Shown here one piece after another: positions 32,353 to 43,495 of a stretch of 64,000 nt of DNA. The notes beneath the pieces were generated by a model that saw nothing but the letters and a program-made list of their open reading frames with translations, was not told the DNA's origin and did no database searches. The position numbers and the translations under genes are program-made. Numbering within the stretch: the first letter of the stretch is position 1; each line of letters opens with the position of its first letter. This DNA comes from Gautieria morchelliformis (taxonomy: Eukaryota > Basidiomycota > Agaricomycetes > Gomphales > Gomphaceae). The DNA is taken from positions 124,001 to 188,000 of the forward strand of contig WHVA01000122.1 of assembly GCA_015179125.1 (NCBI GenBank), read 5' to 3'.

Positions 32353-34258
32353 ACCTGAGAATTACAGAGCGGCGGTATCGCGTGATGATGCGCTGATCTG
32401 GGAAAAAGCGATGGAAATTGAAATGGATCAACATAAGATGCTAGGAACATGGGAATTAACAGAACTACCACCTGGACGAGTAGCTATCGGTTGCCGATGG
32501 GTATACGCTGTCAAAACACAACCGGATGGACAATTCGATAAAGCTAAAGCAAGGGTTGTGGCTCAAGGATTCACACAAAGGCCAGGGATGGATTACTACG
32601 AAATAACTTCACCCGTGGTCAAGTTCGATTCACTACATGTTCTATTAGCCATCGCAAACACACTCAATTGGGAAATTGAAATGATGGATGTCAAAGGCGC
32701 CTATCTCAATTCAACCATAGATGAGGAGATCTACATGCACCAGCCCGACGGTTTTGATGACGGATCTGGACGCGTTCTAAGAATACACAGAGCGCTCTAC
32801 GGACTCAAGCAATTGGGACGAGCTTGGCACCAGCGCTTACACAAATCACTACTCGATCTCGGCTTTCATCAAAGTACAGCCGATGAATGCGTCTACATCA
32901 GACAAGATAAGGACTCAATCGAGGTCATATCAGTATACGTGGACGACTTTGGACTATTTGCTGATTCCAAAGGAAGGATGGTTAAGCTCAAGGGGGAGCT
33001 TCATGGAAAATTCCCCTTAACAGATTTAGGAGAAATGAAGAAAATCTTGGGATTTAGAGTTGAGAGGAATAGGGATGAGGGAACACTGACTATGTGTGAG
33101 GGCAACACTAATGACGAAGCCACAACCAAAGATACTCAAGGAGATAAGAGCCGATACTAGGACAATGACCAACTGTGTAGTGGGTATCCTCAGAGATCAA
33201 GCTGAGGAAACGCCACCACACGGGCTACAGTCTTATAGCGCTGGCAAGGCTTACATAATAGGGGAGATGGAAACTTGTAGAAGGTTACAGAAAGTGACAG
33301 AAAGTGACATGTGACGGAAGGTGACATGTGACAGAATGTGACATGTGACAGAAGGTGACGGAAGGTTATGGAAACTGACGGAAGGTGACGGAAACTCATG
33401 GAAGGAAATAGAAACTTGTGGAAGGAAACACGTGAACCCTGACACTATGTCTCAAGGACATTACATCGATATCATACTCGATCAATTCAACATAGTGACA
33501 GCACATTCCGTATCTACACCTCTACATAAAATGATCAAGCTCACAATGCCTATGGACTCAACAGGTCCAACTGCCAAAGTACCCTACGCTAAAGCAATAG
33601 GATCATTAATGTATGCAGCACTCAGCACACGACCCGATTTGGCTTTTACCATACAACATCTGAGCCAATTCACTACTACTTACGGAGCCGAGCATTGGAC
33701 AGCAATCAAGCACGCGCTCAGGTACCTCAAGGGGTCACGTGACGATGGCATAACCTTCCGACGAGATGCTGGTCTCGACCTCAAAATATTCGTTGATTCG
33801 GACTATGCCAATAGAAACAATGCACTGTCTATTAGTGGCTATGTAGCTATACTAGGAGGGGGAGCCATCACATGGAGCTTGAAGAAGCAGCGAACGATCG
33901 CATTATCTACTACGGAGGCCGAATACATGGCACTCACCGAGGGCGCCAAGCAATTGATCTGGCTAAGGCACTTCATCGAGGAGCTAGGAATAGATCAAAC
34001 CCAGCCCACGTCACTTCGATCAGACAATCTAGGTGCTATTACACTATCGCATGACGCAACGTACCATGCGCGTACCAAACATATCAACGTCACATATCAT
34101 TTCATCCGTGAGAAAGTGGCCTCTCACGAGGCATCACTTACATACGTACCGACGAAGGAGAATGTAGCGGACATATTTACGAAGGGACTGGACTTACACC
34201 ATAGGTATTTATTAGGGAAATTAGGATTTTGCCAAAGGGACTTCTCGCTGAGGGGGAG
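32315..34258 (+). pseudogene. pol: Copia 2 RT and RNase H, split by a solo LTR
   Basis: RT opens at AVSRDDALIWEKAMEIEMDQ and has GCRWVYAVKTQPDGQFDKAK, IEMMDVKGAYLNSTIDEEIY, YGLKQLGRAWHQRLH and the catalytic VYVDDFGLFADS. At 33095 a 350 bp LTR interrupts LTM-SQGHYI. RT then finishes (GSLMYAALSTRPDLAFTIQH). RNase H follows (VDSDYANRNNALSISGYV, KKQRTIALSTTEAEYMALTE, YHARTKHINVTYHFI) and ends in the polypurine tract AGGGGGAG. Apart from the LTR insertion the frame is open to the end. Confidence 0.85.
33095..33444 (+). mobile_element. Solo LTR within copia 2 RT
   Basis: TGTGAGGGCAACACTAATG..AACCCTGACA is flanked by CTATG (33090-33094 and 33445-33449). Its ends resemble the gypsy LTR of this window (TGTAAGGGCAAC..CCTGACA), which suggests a related family. 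Its right half is a GGAA/TGACA-rich minisatellite (for example GGAAGGTGACATGTGACAGA). Confidence 0.85.
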
Positions 34259-34481
34259 TGTTAGTAATCGGGACGATGACACCGCCGAGGCAGAGCCGGC
34301 ACGCACTTAGCCGGAAGTTCGAGAACGCTCTCGACTCCGGGTTGCTGGTGCACCGGCATCGCATCGGCACAGCAGCTCGAAGATATTAGTAATATAATGG
34401 ACACTGTATTTTGTATATAAAGACAGTCGATCTCAAGTGGATCGTGATATAACAGTTTATCTTTTACTCCTTCGTTCCACA
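34259..34481 (+). repeat. 3' LTR of copia 2
   Basis: About five substitutions from 29936-30158, including CTGG/CCGG and ACACC/ACACT. Confidence 0.92.
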
Positions 34482-35489
34482 GATCCTGCATTCTGCAGGC
34501 CCGCCATCGCCACTCTCTGCCCCTCTTTGCGTCCGTGAGTCAGGCATGGTCCGTCACATTTTCCCCCGCACTTTCGGGTGCGAGTCTAGGCGCTGAGGGA
34601 TGGTGTTTGTTGAGGAGCACGACCGTGTCGCGCGTCGGGGGGTAGTACCAGCAGCACTGGGACGGGTGCCGTAGATGCATCGGCATGTATGAGGGAAGGG
34701 AGGGCACGGCGCTTCTGTACCTTGCGCCCCCGTACTCACCGATGCAGTTGCCGTGGATGCAGATGCGTTTTGCAGGTATTCGTCATAGGGGATGAGATCA
34801 AGGCAGTTGCCGAGTGTCGGGTTGAGGATTAAATGGAATCATACTGTGGCTTCCATGCAACTCAGCGTGAAGAGACAAGTAAAACGATTTTGTTTTGGAG
34901 TAGTAATTAAATCTGGATACTATAGTATTGTGGACGCGTCTGCAAGAGTTGAGATGGTGGTAATATTACATGATGTATATATTTTAGGGTTAGTGGGTTC
35001 ATGGGCGCCGTCCATCCTCCTGAGGTTGGAACTACAGATGACTCAGAGAGCTGTGAGGAGGGCCGTGGTAAACCTGTCAGACAGATGTTCAAGCGAGCAT
35101 CTAATTAGGCGGTTCTAGTTACTTTTATCTAATGTTTTTACGGCTTCACTGCTGACAAGAGCTCAGGTGAAGGGTGCCGCTGACGCATCTCAGTACTGGA
35201 TCGGAGACAAGGAATGGTGGACAATGGTGGATACAAGGAATGGTGGACAACAAGGGTGGATACAGGAATGGTGGGCAGTGGCGGTGGATACAAGACAGTG
35301 GACAGTGGCACATTGCAGACAATGGGTTCAGTGTATTATTAGAATAGGTCTTCGTGTATTTAAGGGAGCAACCTCTGGGGGAACCATGCAATCATCATAC
35401 CAATCTTATTCCTACTGTGACTGCCACTTGCATGCAGATTCAAACCTGTCCCGCAATCGCATGACGCTCAGAACCAGCTTCCGACTTGT
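34482..35489. other. Non-coding region with a small GGTGGA-rich repeat
   Basis: No supported gene. About 35203-35315 holds degenerate repeats of the type ACAAGGAATGGTGGACAA and GGTGGATACA. Confidence 0.5.
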
Positions 35490-35571
35490 TTGTCCAGGGA
35501 GGTTTGCCACTTAGCCATGCTAAGTGGCAAACCTCCCTGGACAATACATGAAGGCTAAGTTAGCCTTCATG
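35490..35571. repeat. Two adjacent perfect palindromes
   Basis: TTGTCCAGGGAGGTTTGCCA..TTAG (35490-35514) is repeated inversely at 35520-35544 with a 5 nt loop. Immediately after, CATGAAGGCTAA-G-TTAGCCTTCATG (35547-35571) forms a second perfect hairpin. Confidence 0.93.
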
Positions 35572-36233
35572 CATCATGTCTGACGACCCCCGTAGTGACA
35601 AATCCGTGCGCCCGAGCACCGAAGCTTTGAAAGCTTCCAGAACCATGGATCGAACACTAGTCCACGACACGAATTTCGGAATAACTGGAGACAGGACGAT
35701 ACCTTGCTGGAGAAGTTCTTTCCGTTATGCGTCGCCTTTATCTGAGCTTCCCAGGAGGGCCTCCTGGCAACTTCATATAGAGGCGATGCACTACACCCCA
35801 CTCCGGGTGCTGATGAACGACATCCTCCTCATAGAAGAAGAGTCCCGCAAGAAACCTTCTTCATACCGCAAGGGTACAGGATAGAAAATCGCAAAGATAG
35901 TCAGCTCATCGGTATGAGTGGTGGACACAACACATTCGAACTGTTTTAGCTACTCACGCCAAGAACAAACGAGTGCACACCTCCATCCACACGTTCTCAT
36001 GTTTCTCCATTGCTTTACCTCGCCGGTGGGGGATCCCGAATAATGGGTATTGGTGAGCCATTGAACGAAGTGAACAGCATAGCCGGAATTGCACCCATAG
36101 AAGTTATAGTCGACTCAGACGATTCTCTAGTGGCGCGTGACCGGCTCGCGGCGAGCGTGAGCCAAATGTTCCGCAGCCAGTCTAGCCGACGGTTTGCATT
36201 TGGCCTAATCATGACAGAAACTAAATGTACAGC

Positions 36234-36430
36234 CAATACCTTTATGAAGCTCTTCTGACCAGTGTAAAAGCATGCAGCATACACCATTACTTACCGACGA
36301 AGGACATGGAAGTGAGCCACGTCGGACCAGTTTGCATCCGACGTGGCTCATCTTCCATGTCCTTCGTTGGTAAGTAACTGTGTATACTGCATGCTTTTAC
36401 ACTGGTCAGAAGAGGTTCATAAAGGTATTG
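36234..36430. repeat. Long inverted repeat, 93 bp arms, 10 nt loop
   Basis: The left arm, CAATACCTTTATGAAG.. to TGAGCCACGTCGGA (36234-36326), is mirrored by TCCGACGTGGCTCA.. to CATAAAGGTATTG (36337-36430) with few mismatches. The inverted half lies inside the kinase remnant, so it looks like an inverted duplication of local sequence. Confidence 0.9.
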
Positions 36431-36439
36431 ACAATTCCT

Positions 36440-37165
36440 TTACGAGTCCAACGCCTCGCGGCTTCTTCAGGAACGTATCGATTTTGGATTCACCTTTGAA
36501 CTATCGTCAGCAACCCTCACAATTCTGTGTGATCATGTTCCGATTGGGTTGTGACCAATGTGATCTTCTTGGATTTGATCCCAGCATATTCTCGGATTGC
36601 TCTCTGGGGATGGCAATTCGTACCCTGGTTGAGTCTGGAGACGGTACCGCGATGCCAGTATTTTACATCATTGACATGCACGGAGAGCTTTTCCATTTCC
36701 CTACACTCATCGGACCCAGGACGGTATGTTGGCGCACTCGGAAAGAAGGTCGCCCGGGATGGCAATTTGTCATCAAGAGGACGGATTCCCTTCTTGGAAC
36801 TTCCTAGAAGAGAATCCGAGAGCTCACTCCTTAGTCACGCACAGGCTAAAGGTGTAGTTTCTGGCGTAGCTGAACTTGAACACTTCGAACAAGTCCGACA
36901 GGGTGATGATTCCACTGGTGACCTGGATACTGTCTTGCGATCGTCAGGTCAACAATCCGACTGTGGACGACTGGAAAGTGGAACTTATCCATATGGCAAG
37001 CCGCTCAACATGTTTTCGACAAGAAATGCAATGAACTGTCGTTGGCGTTTTGTGATGCTGTCCTTGGTATGTTTTTTCCTCTGACCTCTTTAGTTCTTAT
37101 GATATTAATGCACCCTAAGCGCATTGGCAACTTCATGAGGTGGCAGGCATTCTACACCGTGATGC
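36440..37165 (+). pseudogene. FunK1-type protein kinase pseudogene upstream of receptor copy 3
   Basis: Readable segments are FCVIMFRLGCDQCDLLGFDP, VCWRTRKEGRPGWQFVIKRT (resembling the glycine-loop and Lys region of FunK1 kinases), then after a break RRESESSLLSHAQAKGVVSG and VAELEHF, and finally GKPLNMFSTRN shared with 10396. The order fits the N-lobe and linker of fungus-specific FunK1 kinases. The catalytic loop is absent: at 37168 an inverted duplication replaces the sequence that copy 2 keeps (VRETSAEGNRGILIDL). Frames 35576-36260 upstream may be its N-terminus but show no clear motif. Confidence 0.5.
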
Positions 37166-37167
37166 AG

Positions 37168-37330
37168 GGTATATGATGCAAATAAAAATTCTCTTTTAGT
37201 TGAATAGTATCACCACCTCAAATGGCATGGTCAAAGTCAATCAGGAATTATTGACTTTGATCATACCATTTGAGGTGGAGATACTTCCTTGTATTCAACT
37301 AAAAGAGAATTTTTATTTTCATCATATACC
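37168..37330. repeat. Inverted duplication within the kinase remnant
   Basis: GGTATATGATGCAAATAAAA..GTCAAAGTCAAT (37168-37241) is the inverse of ATTGACTTTGATC..CATCATATACC (37249-37330). In copy 2 (10545-10695) only the right-hand orientation exists, preceded by kinase coding sequence. Confidence 0.88.
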
Positions 37331-37610
37331 CTTCCTAAAGTGTGATTGCCCTCGGTTGCAGGTATACTAAGTAAAGTGGCTTATGTAATGTTGAGACTTG
37401 TATTCTTTTGCCTTGCTTTGTATCGCACCCATGCACATCAACTTCTTCAACACCGCATTGCACCTAACGGGCAGCGATATCAATCAATGCCAATGAAACC
37501 CTACGCCGTGTATTCGCTGGTCAGTGTTGGCGGCATCGAACGTATTACAGAGGCTGTTCGAATTTGAGTTGAACGGAGTCGAGTGGCACCTTCACTACAG
37601 TACTAGACTG

Positions 37611-37714
37611 GACTAGTGTTTTTGCTACCAATAGATAGTAGCTCAACTGAATTGAAAATATTAGGCACACCATTCAGTTGAGCTACTATCTATTGGTGAC
37701 GAAAACACTAGTAG
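37611..37714. repeat. Short MITE-like inverted repeat
   Basis: About 42 bp arms (CTAGTGTTTTTGCTACCAAT.. and ..ATTGGTGACGAAAACACTAG) enclose 19 nt. A longer, altered form is present at the same place in copy 2 (11410-11525). Confidence 0.8.
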
Positions 37715-37767
37715 TAGTATATTACCGCAATGGTATTTATGCGACACTTTTCACACTGGCAGGACCC

Positions 37768-39918
37768 ATGATGATTTGTGCTCTGGCCATGATTTTCGTC
37801 TTTTTTTCTGTGGTTGACGGTAAGATTTGCTTATTACTGTGCAGGACATCTTATCGATGTAGATTCCCCAGCAACCACCCTTTCTCAGCATAAATTGGTT
37901 TCTACTGTCACTGTTGGCCCGCCGAGCGATGCGAATACATATACTTCTTATGCAAAGTTGTCTGCTTACCACTTGCCATCCAGTGTACTGTTGCGAATGC
38001 CGTGTGGGGGGCTACCATGCGTGACTTTTGCAATGGGACCCTCAGGTGCTGTGCAACCGAGAATCTCCAGGCTTGGGCAGCAGTCAGTTGGTGCGACAGC
38101 GGTCCAAGCATTACGCCGATTACTGGGCCAGCCTTTAGACAGTATGCGGTCTCAGGTAAACTCCCTCACGGTTGTATATTTGGTCTAACTTTTATGTGTA
38201 ATGACAGAACGAGCCATCTATTGCCGTTCCCGAGGATTCCAAGTTGACGACGTCCGGCTCCAACTGTCGCCTGCACAGACAGACTTTTTGAATTATCTGA
38301 ACCGTCGAGATGAACGTGCGTCTTTGAGTATTTTGTACGCTGTCCACGTTGGGACGCTTTGAAGCAGAAGTTAGACAGAAACAAGCGGTCTTTTTCGCCT
38401 TTCAGATAGCTGGCGGCCACGTTGGCCTCCCACTCCTTGTCCTAGTGTCTATCTTATTCCGCAAAGTTCATCGAGACCCAGCGTTCTTCAACTTCTGTCT
38501 GACTTGGATCGTCTCTAGCGTCGTATTCTGTGTTCTGTATGTACTACAAATGTTTTTGAATTGCTGACCCTGACTTCGGCTTCAGTCTCTATCAGGGCAC
38601 TGAAGGACACACTTTTAATGCTCCCTACGGTGGCACTAGCTATTCCTACGAGGTCTATTTCAGCCGCCGGTGTTTTATACAAGCTTCTCTCATTCCTGGC
38701 GCGCAGGCGATGACCGCCTGTTCTACTGCCGCTTTGGTAATCCAGGTAGGGAACGATGCGTACTGTACCATTTATCCCTTCCTGACATGACCTACGTCCC
38801 AAAGCTGTGGCTCAGACTGCGTACCGCAATATATGGGGTCACCATTAGTCCTGTACAATCTCGATTGATCACAGTTGCTGTAGGTTTCCATTTAGATATA
38901 CAGATCCGTTACATAACTAAAACTTTGGGTTAAAAGCTTATTATGGCACCTTGGATCATGCTTATTTCCTTTTCCGTCGCTGCAAGTTATGTGAGCCCTA
39001 GCTGCTCCCGTGTCTTGATTACTCCTCACCAGCATTACTTATGACATAGTCACCAATATCGTAGCTGGTGGGCCCGCCAACACAAACATCTTCTACTGTA
39101 CTGTTCAATTAGACTCGAGAAGTGCGTCATTGTAAGTCGAGACTGTGAGCTGACGGGCCGATTCTCGCAATACTCACGACTCGGGTTTCCAGTCTGAGGG
39201 CCGAATACGGAATCGTCCTTGTGTTCTTACTAATGACACTCGTCTGGGATGGTACTGGTCCCCTCATTTGCTGACAATCTGTGTGCTCAACATTCTTTAC
39301 CTTTCAAAGTCCTGCTGGTGAAAACCATGTATCTCCACTGGTCGGCCTATCGGACCAAGAGTGCTGTCTCGCTCTCCATTCTCCTCCGGGTGGCCGCTTT
39401 CAGCCTTTTCCGTGTAGTCGTTGCCATGTATAATGTCTCCTTAACCTCCCATCATAAGAAGACGTTAACTCCAGTTCTTCCATTATAGCGCGTATGCGAC
39501 AGTGTTATTTTCAACCCCAATCTCGATGGGATTGGTGACAATTTTGTCTAATGGAAGAGAAACAAGTCATGTCAAGCTTGTTGTCCCTATCTGGGTTGAT
39601 TTATCCCAAGCTGCACGTGAGTCTCCGTCGATGTTTGTTCATCGAACGCATCTCAACTCTTACACTACAATACAAAGTCCCTCTTGTCGCATTTCTGGTT
39701 CTGGGTACTACCAAGGTATACGCCATGCCATTGTATTCTCCTCTTGGTTTATACTTTCATCTCAGGGCACTTTGGCCACCTTGACGTTTTGGCGTACAAT
39801 TAGCAATGGCAGACAGACTGCACCCAGCGAGGGCGACAACCGCACCTATCCGCTCATTGATCTGCAAGACACCCACCCTGATGTACATGCTAATGCGGAG
39901 AGAACGGCGTATCTGTGA
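37768..39918 (+). CDS. Seven-helix receptor-like membrane protein, copy 3 (best preserved)
   Basis: It starts MMICALAMIFVFFSVVDG, a signal peptide, then a luminal domain (LIDVDSPATTLSQHKL, LQAWAAVSWCDSG, SGKLPHGCIFGLTF). RLQLSPAQTDFLNYLNRRDE and LSILYAVH lead into the helices. Introns with agreeing phases are 38348-38405, 38537-38585, 38746-38804, 38880-38936, 38991-39049, 39132-39192, 39252-39309, 39428-39488, 39617-39677 and 39716-39765. They join AGGHVGLPLLVL, ACSTAALVIQ-LWLRLR, VA-LIMAPWIML, YCTVQLDSR, KSAVSLSILLRV, AYATVLFSTPISM, QAALPLVAFLVLGTTK and FWRTISNG; stop 39916-39918. The Tyr lost in copies 1 and 2 is present. One base is missing at the 39049 acceptor relative to the other copies, and the luminal part changes frame near 37990 and 38200, so function is uncertain. 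Confidence 0.6.
37820..37844 (+). other. Candidate 25 nt intron
   Basis: GTAAGATTTG..ACTGTGCAG. Its removal joins ..FFSVVDG to HLIDVDSPATT. It is one base shorter than the counterpart in copy 2, yet both splice in frame. Confidence 0.4.
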
Positions 39919-40520
39919 TGCGCACGGGCGCACGATTTCAAGCTTCAAATCCGAACTGGCACCAGCTAGTAGCATCAGGAAAGTTAGACGGGGGTATACA
40001 TGAACCTTGGTCTGAGCCTTGAGGAGGTATACCACCGATACATACGGCGTCTCCTGATGAGTGGGCCCATTCGAGTGATTCCATTGCACCCGGCCACGTT
40101 TTAGAGCATTTCTTTTGATCTCCTCCATGTACATACACTTATTGTGCGTACGTGCACGTCTCTCAATACGCTACGGGATACTATATATATCATTGACGAA
40201 TCTTCAAGGAGACTCCGGAGCCGAAGTCGATCAACGACAGATTACCAACAGTTAGAGTGGCTATCGGGCATGCCTTCTGTGATGAATACACTTAGGAAGG
40301 GCCCCACCATGACGACATTCGGTCTATGCCACGCACCAGTGCGTGTGAAGGTAGTACTGAGTGTAAGCGCGTTACTAATCAGTATGGTCCAATTTCTTGC
40401 GTGGGACTGTAAGACTGTTTGATACCGGCGATGATATCGATGTCTACAATTCCTCATTGGTCGGCGCCAAAGTTTCGACTCCGCCCTCTTCATGTCCGCT
40501 GCGAAAAGTTCAGGCATTGC
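39919..40520 (+). repeat. 3' flank of the receptor unit, copy 3
   Basis: It matches 1933-2450 plus 10261-10395 and 22586-23200. It ends within about 50 bp of the DUS3 reading frame, so the duplication boundary lies at the DUS3 5' end. Confidence 0.7.
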
Positions 40521-40600
40521 ACCTGTTAAACCCGAGTAACTCTCTCATGCTCATCTGAAAGCACACGATGCTCAATTACGGTCCAGATATATCGTCTCTG

Positions 40601-43174
40601 TGCGCGTTGCACCCCTACCAGACGACGACTCCGCCGAAGGTTCCACCAATGTGGTTCGCAACCGCACCGGGCACGATCCTCCCAGTGGCTCTGGAGACGA
40701 AGACGAACCCCCGGCTAAAAAGCAAAAGCTCTCAGGCGTTCAGAGGAAGAAGCTAGTCAAGGACGAAAAGAAAAGAACCGCGGGGCAAACAAGGGCCGGA
40801 AGTTTGGTAAGGTCACGGACGAGGTTGAGCTGTGCTGGAAACTGGCGTCTGGCCTCGACTGCGAATTTGGAGAAAAGTCTGTGCTTGCCTGGAACTTGCA
40901 TCTCGGCCAGCGCTGATCATCGACGTCCCGAGTAGGTGTAGGTTTACACACGACGTGAAGGCTTATTTGTCGGTCAAGCCAAGGGACATCACGTTTCCGC
41001 CCTCGCAGGACCTGTCGGCTGCTCCGCCGTTCGTGGTCCCCCCAGAAGTCGGTGAAATTGACCCAGCTTTTGCCTCGGTGAACTTTGCCGCATCGTGTCC
41101 CGTGTTTGAGGAAAGCGGCCTTTGCCGCCATGGCTTAAAATGTCGCTTTCTGGGGGGACATGCTCGCAAAGTCGACGAATCCCCCGGGATGGAAGTGGTA
41201 AAGGATCAGAAACGCGAGGACGAGCTTCGTAACGCTGTGACGGAGCTGAACTTCCCGGGCCCCGGGACACTGAAGCGACTGCGCACAAAACAAGTGTGTC
41301 TATTCCCTATCTTCATGTACGAGAAAGTTAAAAGACAACAGTATCCGACGCCTGTCGCAGATGAATATCTCAATGTACTGGAGCAGCGAAAGCCCAATCA
41401 ACCCAAGGCTAGTGAGACCTTTGACGAGGAGGGGAACAGAATCATCGTTGTGGCGGAATTCGACGAGTCGCAAGAAGACACGCCTGATGTTCCACTGCGT
41501 CCGGTAGAGAAGAAACGCTTACGTTGGGAGGGTAAAACATGTGCGCACAGATTATGCTTTCATCGGAACCGTTCTTATAACTGGTCTCCTTTAGACCTTG
41601 CGCCTTTGACTACGGTCGGAAACCTGGTGACTATTAATCAATTCCTAGCGTCGCCTTCAGGATAATGACGATTCTCTTGTGCAGCCCTTCCGACGTCTGT
41701 GCACCACATTCGGCGCGGATATCACCTGTGGAGAGATGGGATTGGCTAAATCTTTTTTATCGGCGTCTAAGGAGGAATGGTCTCTGGTACGACGGCATCC
41801 GTCGGAGCGTACCTTCGGGATTCAGCTTGCAGGAAACAAACCGGCGACGCTAGTTCCCGCTGCTGAGATCATGGCCAAGGAATTTGCAGGCAACCTGGAC
41901 TTTGTCGACCTGAATTGCGGGTGTCCCATTGACTTGGTCTTCCAGAACGGGGCTGGGTCGGCATGTATGTCCTGCTATCCTCTTTTGCACCTGAAATGGC
42001 GACCTCCACGCAAAGCAGAGAACGGTTCTTCGTGGAATGAAACACCATTCGCTGCTTTGCGTGAGGCGGCCATTTCAACTATATTAGCCAAAATTGACGG
42101 ACGCCCGTATTTTCACAGTGCTAGACACGCCTGGTAAACTTGGCAAAATCCTCGTTGGGATGAACAGAGCACTGGGAGAAATACCTTTGACCCTCAAGGT
42201 TCGGACAGGCGTCAAGGATGGGCGAAACACGGCCCACAGGCTCATGCCACGCGTCGGCCCGGAGTGGGGTGCTAGCGCGATTACTGTGAGCAGGCGTGCG
42301 GCATGTCTGTAACCGCGTTAATCGGGCTCGGTCTGCGGCAGATCCATGGACGCACCCGCCAACAGCGGTATACGAAGCTTGCGGACTGGGACTACATCAA
42401 ACAATGTGTCGAGACGTTGAGGGTGTCAGCGGAGGATGACGATCGTAAGCCGAACAGCCCAGTAGTTTTAAATTGAGACAGACCATGTCTTTCGACTGCA
42501 GTGCCCACCATCCCCATATTCGGCGGGGGTGACTGCTATTCCTCCGAAAGCTACTGGAATGCGGTCGAATCGACTGGCGTAGATGGTGTCATGGTGGCTC
42601 GTGGGGCATTAATTAAACCGTGGATTTTCACAGAAATCAAGGAGCGAAGAGAGTGGGACATAAGCTCTCGAGAGCGTCTGGACTTGATCAGAAAAGTGCG
42701 GGTTTTGCCATGTGTTTCATGTGCGTCTCGTTGACCTAGCCATGCCACGGCAGCTCGCAGAGTTTGGTCTGAAGTACGTCCACGTTGCTCGCCCTGAACC
42801 CACGTGAGAGGCTAATCTTTGGGGTCAGCCATTTTGGCTCAGACACCGCTGGCGTGAATAAGACCCGACGGTATCTATGTGAAGCACTGTCTTTCCAATA
42901 CCGGTACATCCCCATCGGCCTATTAGAACGGCTTCCTGGCAGATTAAACGATAGACCGCCTTCATACCGTGGTCGAGATGAACTAGGTGTGCCCGATTCT
43001 TTTCTTTGAAGCCCGCAAACGTATTCATTGGGTAAAGAAACTATGCTGGCTAGCGGGAACAGTCGGACGTGGGTGAAGATCTCGGAAATGTTTTTGGGAC
43101 CTGCGCCCGAGCGTTTTGTGTTCGAGCCGAAGCACAAGAGCAATGCGCATGGTGACGAAGAAGCACAGGGTTGA
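40601..43174 (+). CDS. DUS3: tRNA-dihydrouridine(47) synthase, NAD(P)+-dependent
   Basis: This FMN enzyme reduces U47 of tRNAs. The N-terminus has a nuclear-type basic run ([20 protein letters not shown]) and two CCCH fingers ([32 protein letters not shown]). The TIM barrel follows: [50 protein letters not shown] with the catalytic Cys, [52 protein letters not shown] and [14 protein letters not shown]. The C-terminal helical domain has [20 protein letters not shown]. Introns are 40877-40935, 41532-41594, 41627-41684, 41965-42118, 42286-42341, 42445-42501, 42696-42753, 42774-42828 and 42987-43037, all phase-consistent, and include a 20 nt micro-exon at 42754-42773. Near 40780 one base seems missing between the basic run and [10 protein letters not shown], and no in-frame ATG follows the stop at 40537. 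The 5' end may be damaged or carry an unseen exon. Confidence 0.9.
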
Positions 43175-43495
43175 TGTGCATGGTGACTGTTTAAGCTTTA
43201 AGTAGTCCTCGTTGGTTACGATCCGCCTGTACCCCTGAAACCCTAGTAAGCAGTAAAGGATGGAACCTCCTGAAAGCAATAGGGGGGTGATTCTCAAACG
43301 TTCCATGAGTGTTCTATGCGTGTCTGCCCCGGACCGCGTTAGACGAAACATTAGGGCACGGTTGTTCCCCCCCTCTCTCTGACCCACCTAAAAGCGAAGC
43401 TGGAGACGCAAATTGCGGGTGCCCACTTGTCAGCCACACACAGCCGGGCCAGCACGCCATCCGTTTGTGGAGAACACGGCACGCCGTTCACAGGC
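43175..43495. other. DUS3 to paralogue A spacer
   Basis: No independent gene. The frame of paralogue A is open upstream of its first ATG to about 43380, so an upstream exon could lie here. Confidence 0.4.

Larger units (their letters stand above)
29936..34481 (+). mobile_element. Ty1/copia retrotransposon 2 (full-length, degenerate)
   Basis: LTRs of 223 bp (29936-30158 and 34259-34481) start TGTTAGTAATCGGGACG and end CGTTCCACA. They differ at about 5 positions. Flanks are GCTCC on the left and GATCC on the right, a 4 of 5 match to a target duplication. The primer site TTATGGGCCCCGGCC (from 30161) is again half-tRNA initiator Met. Gag-protease-integrase-RT-RNase H order is copia. It carries a solo LTR in RT and a deletion after the integrase. 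Confidence 0.92.

Noticed and set aside
33190..33445. Repeats within 33230-33430 as a possible CRISPR-like array
   Set aside because: Units are irregular, short and contiguous, within a TSD-flanked solo LTR of a eukaryotic element.
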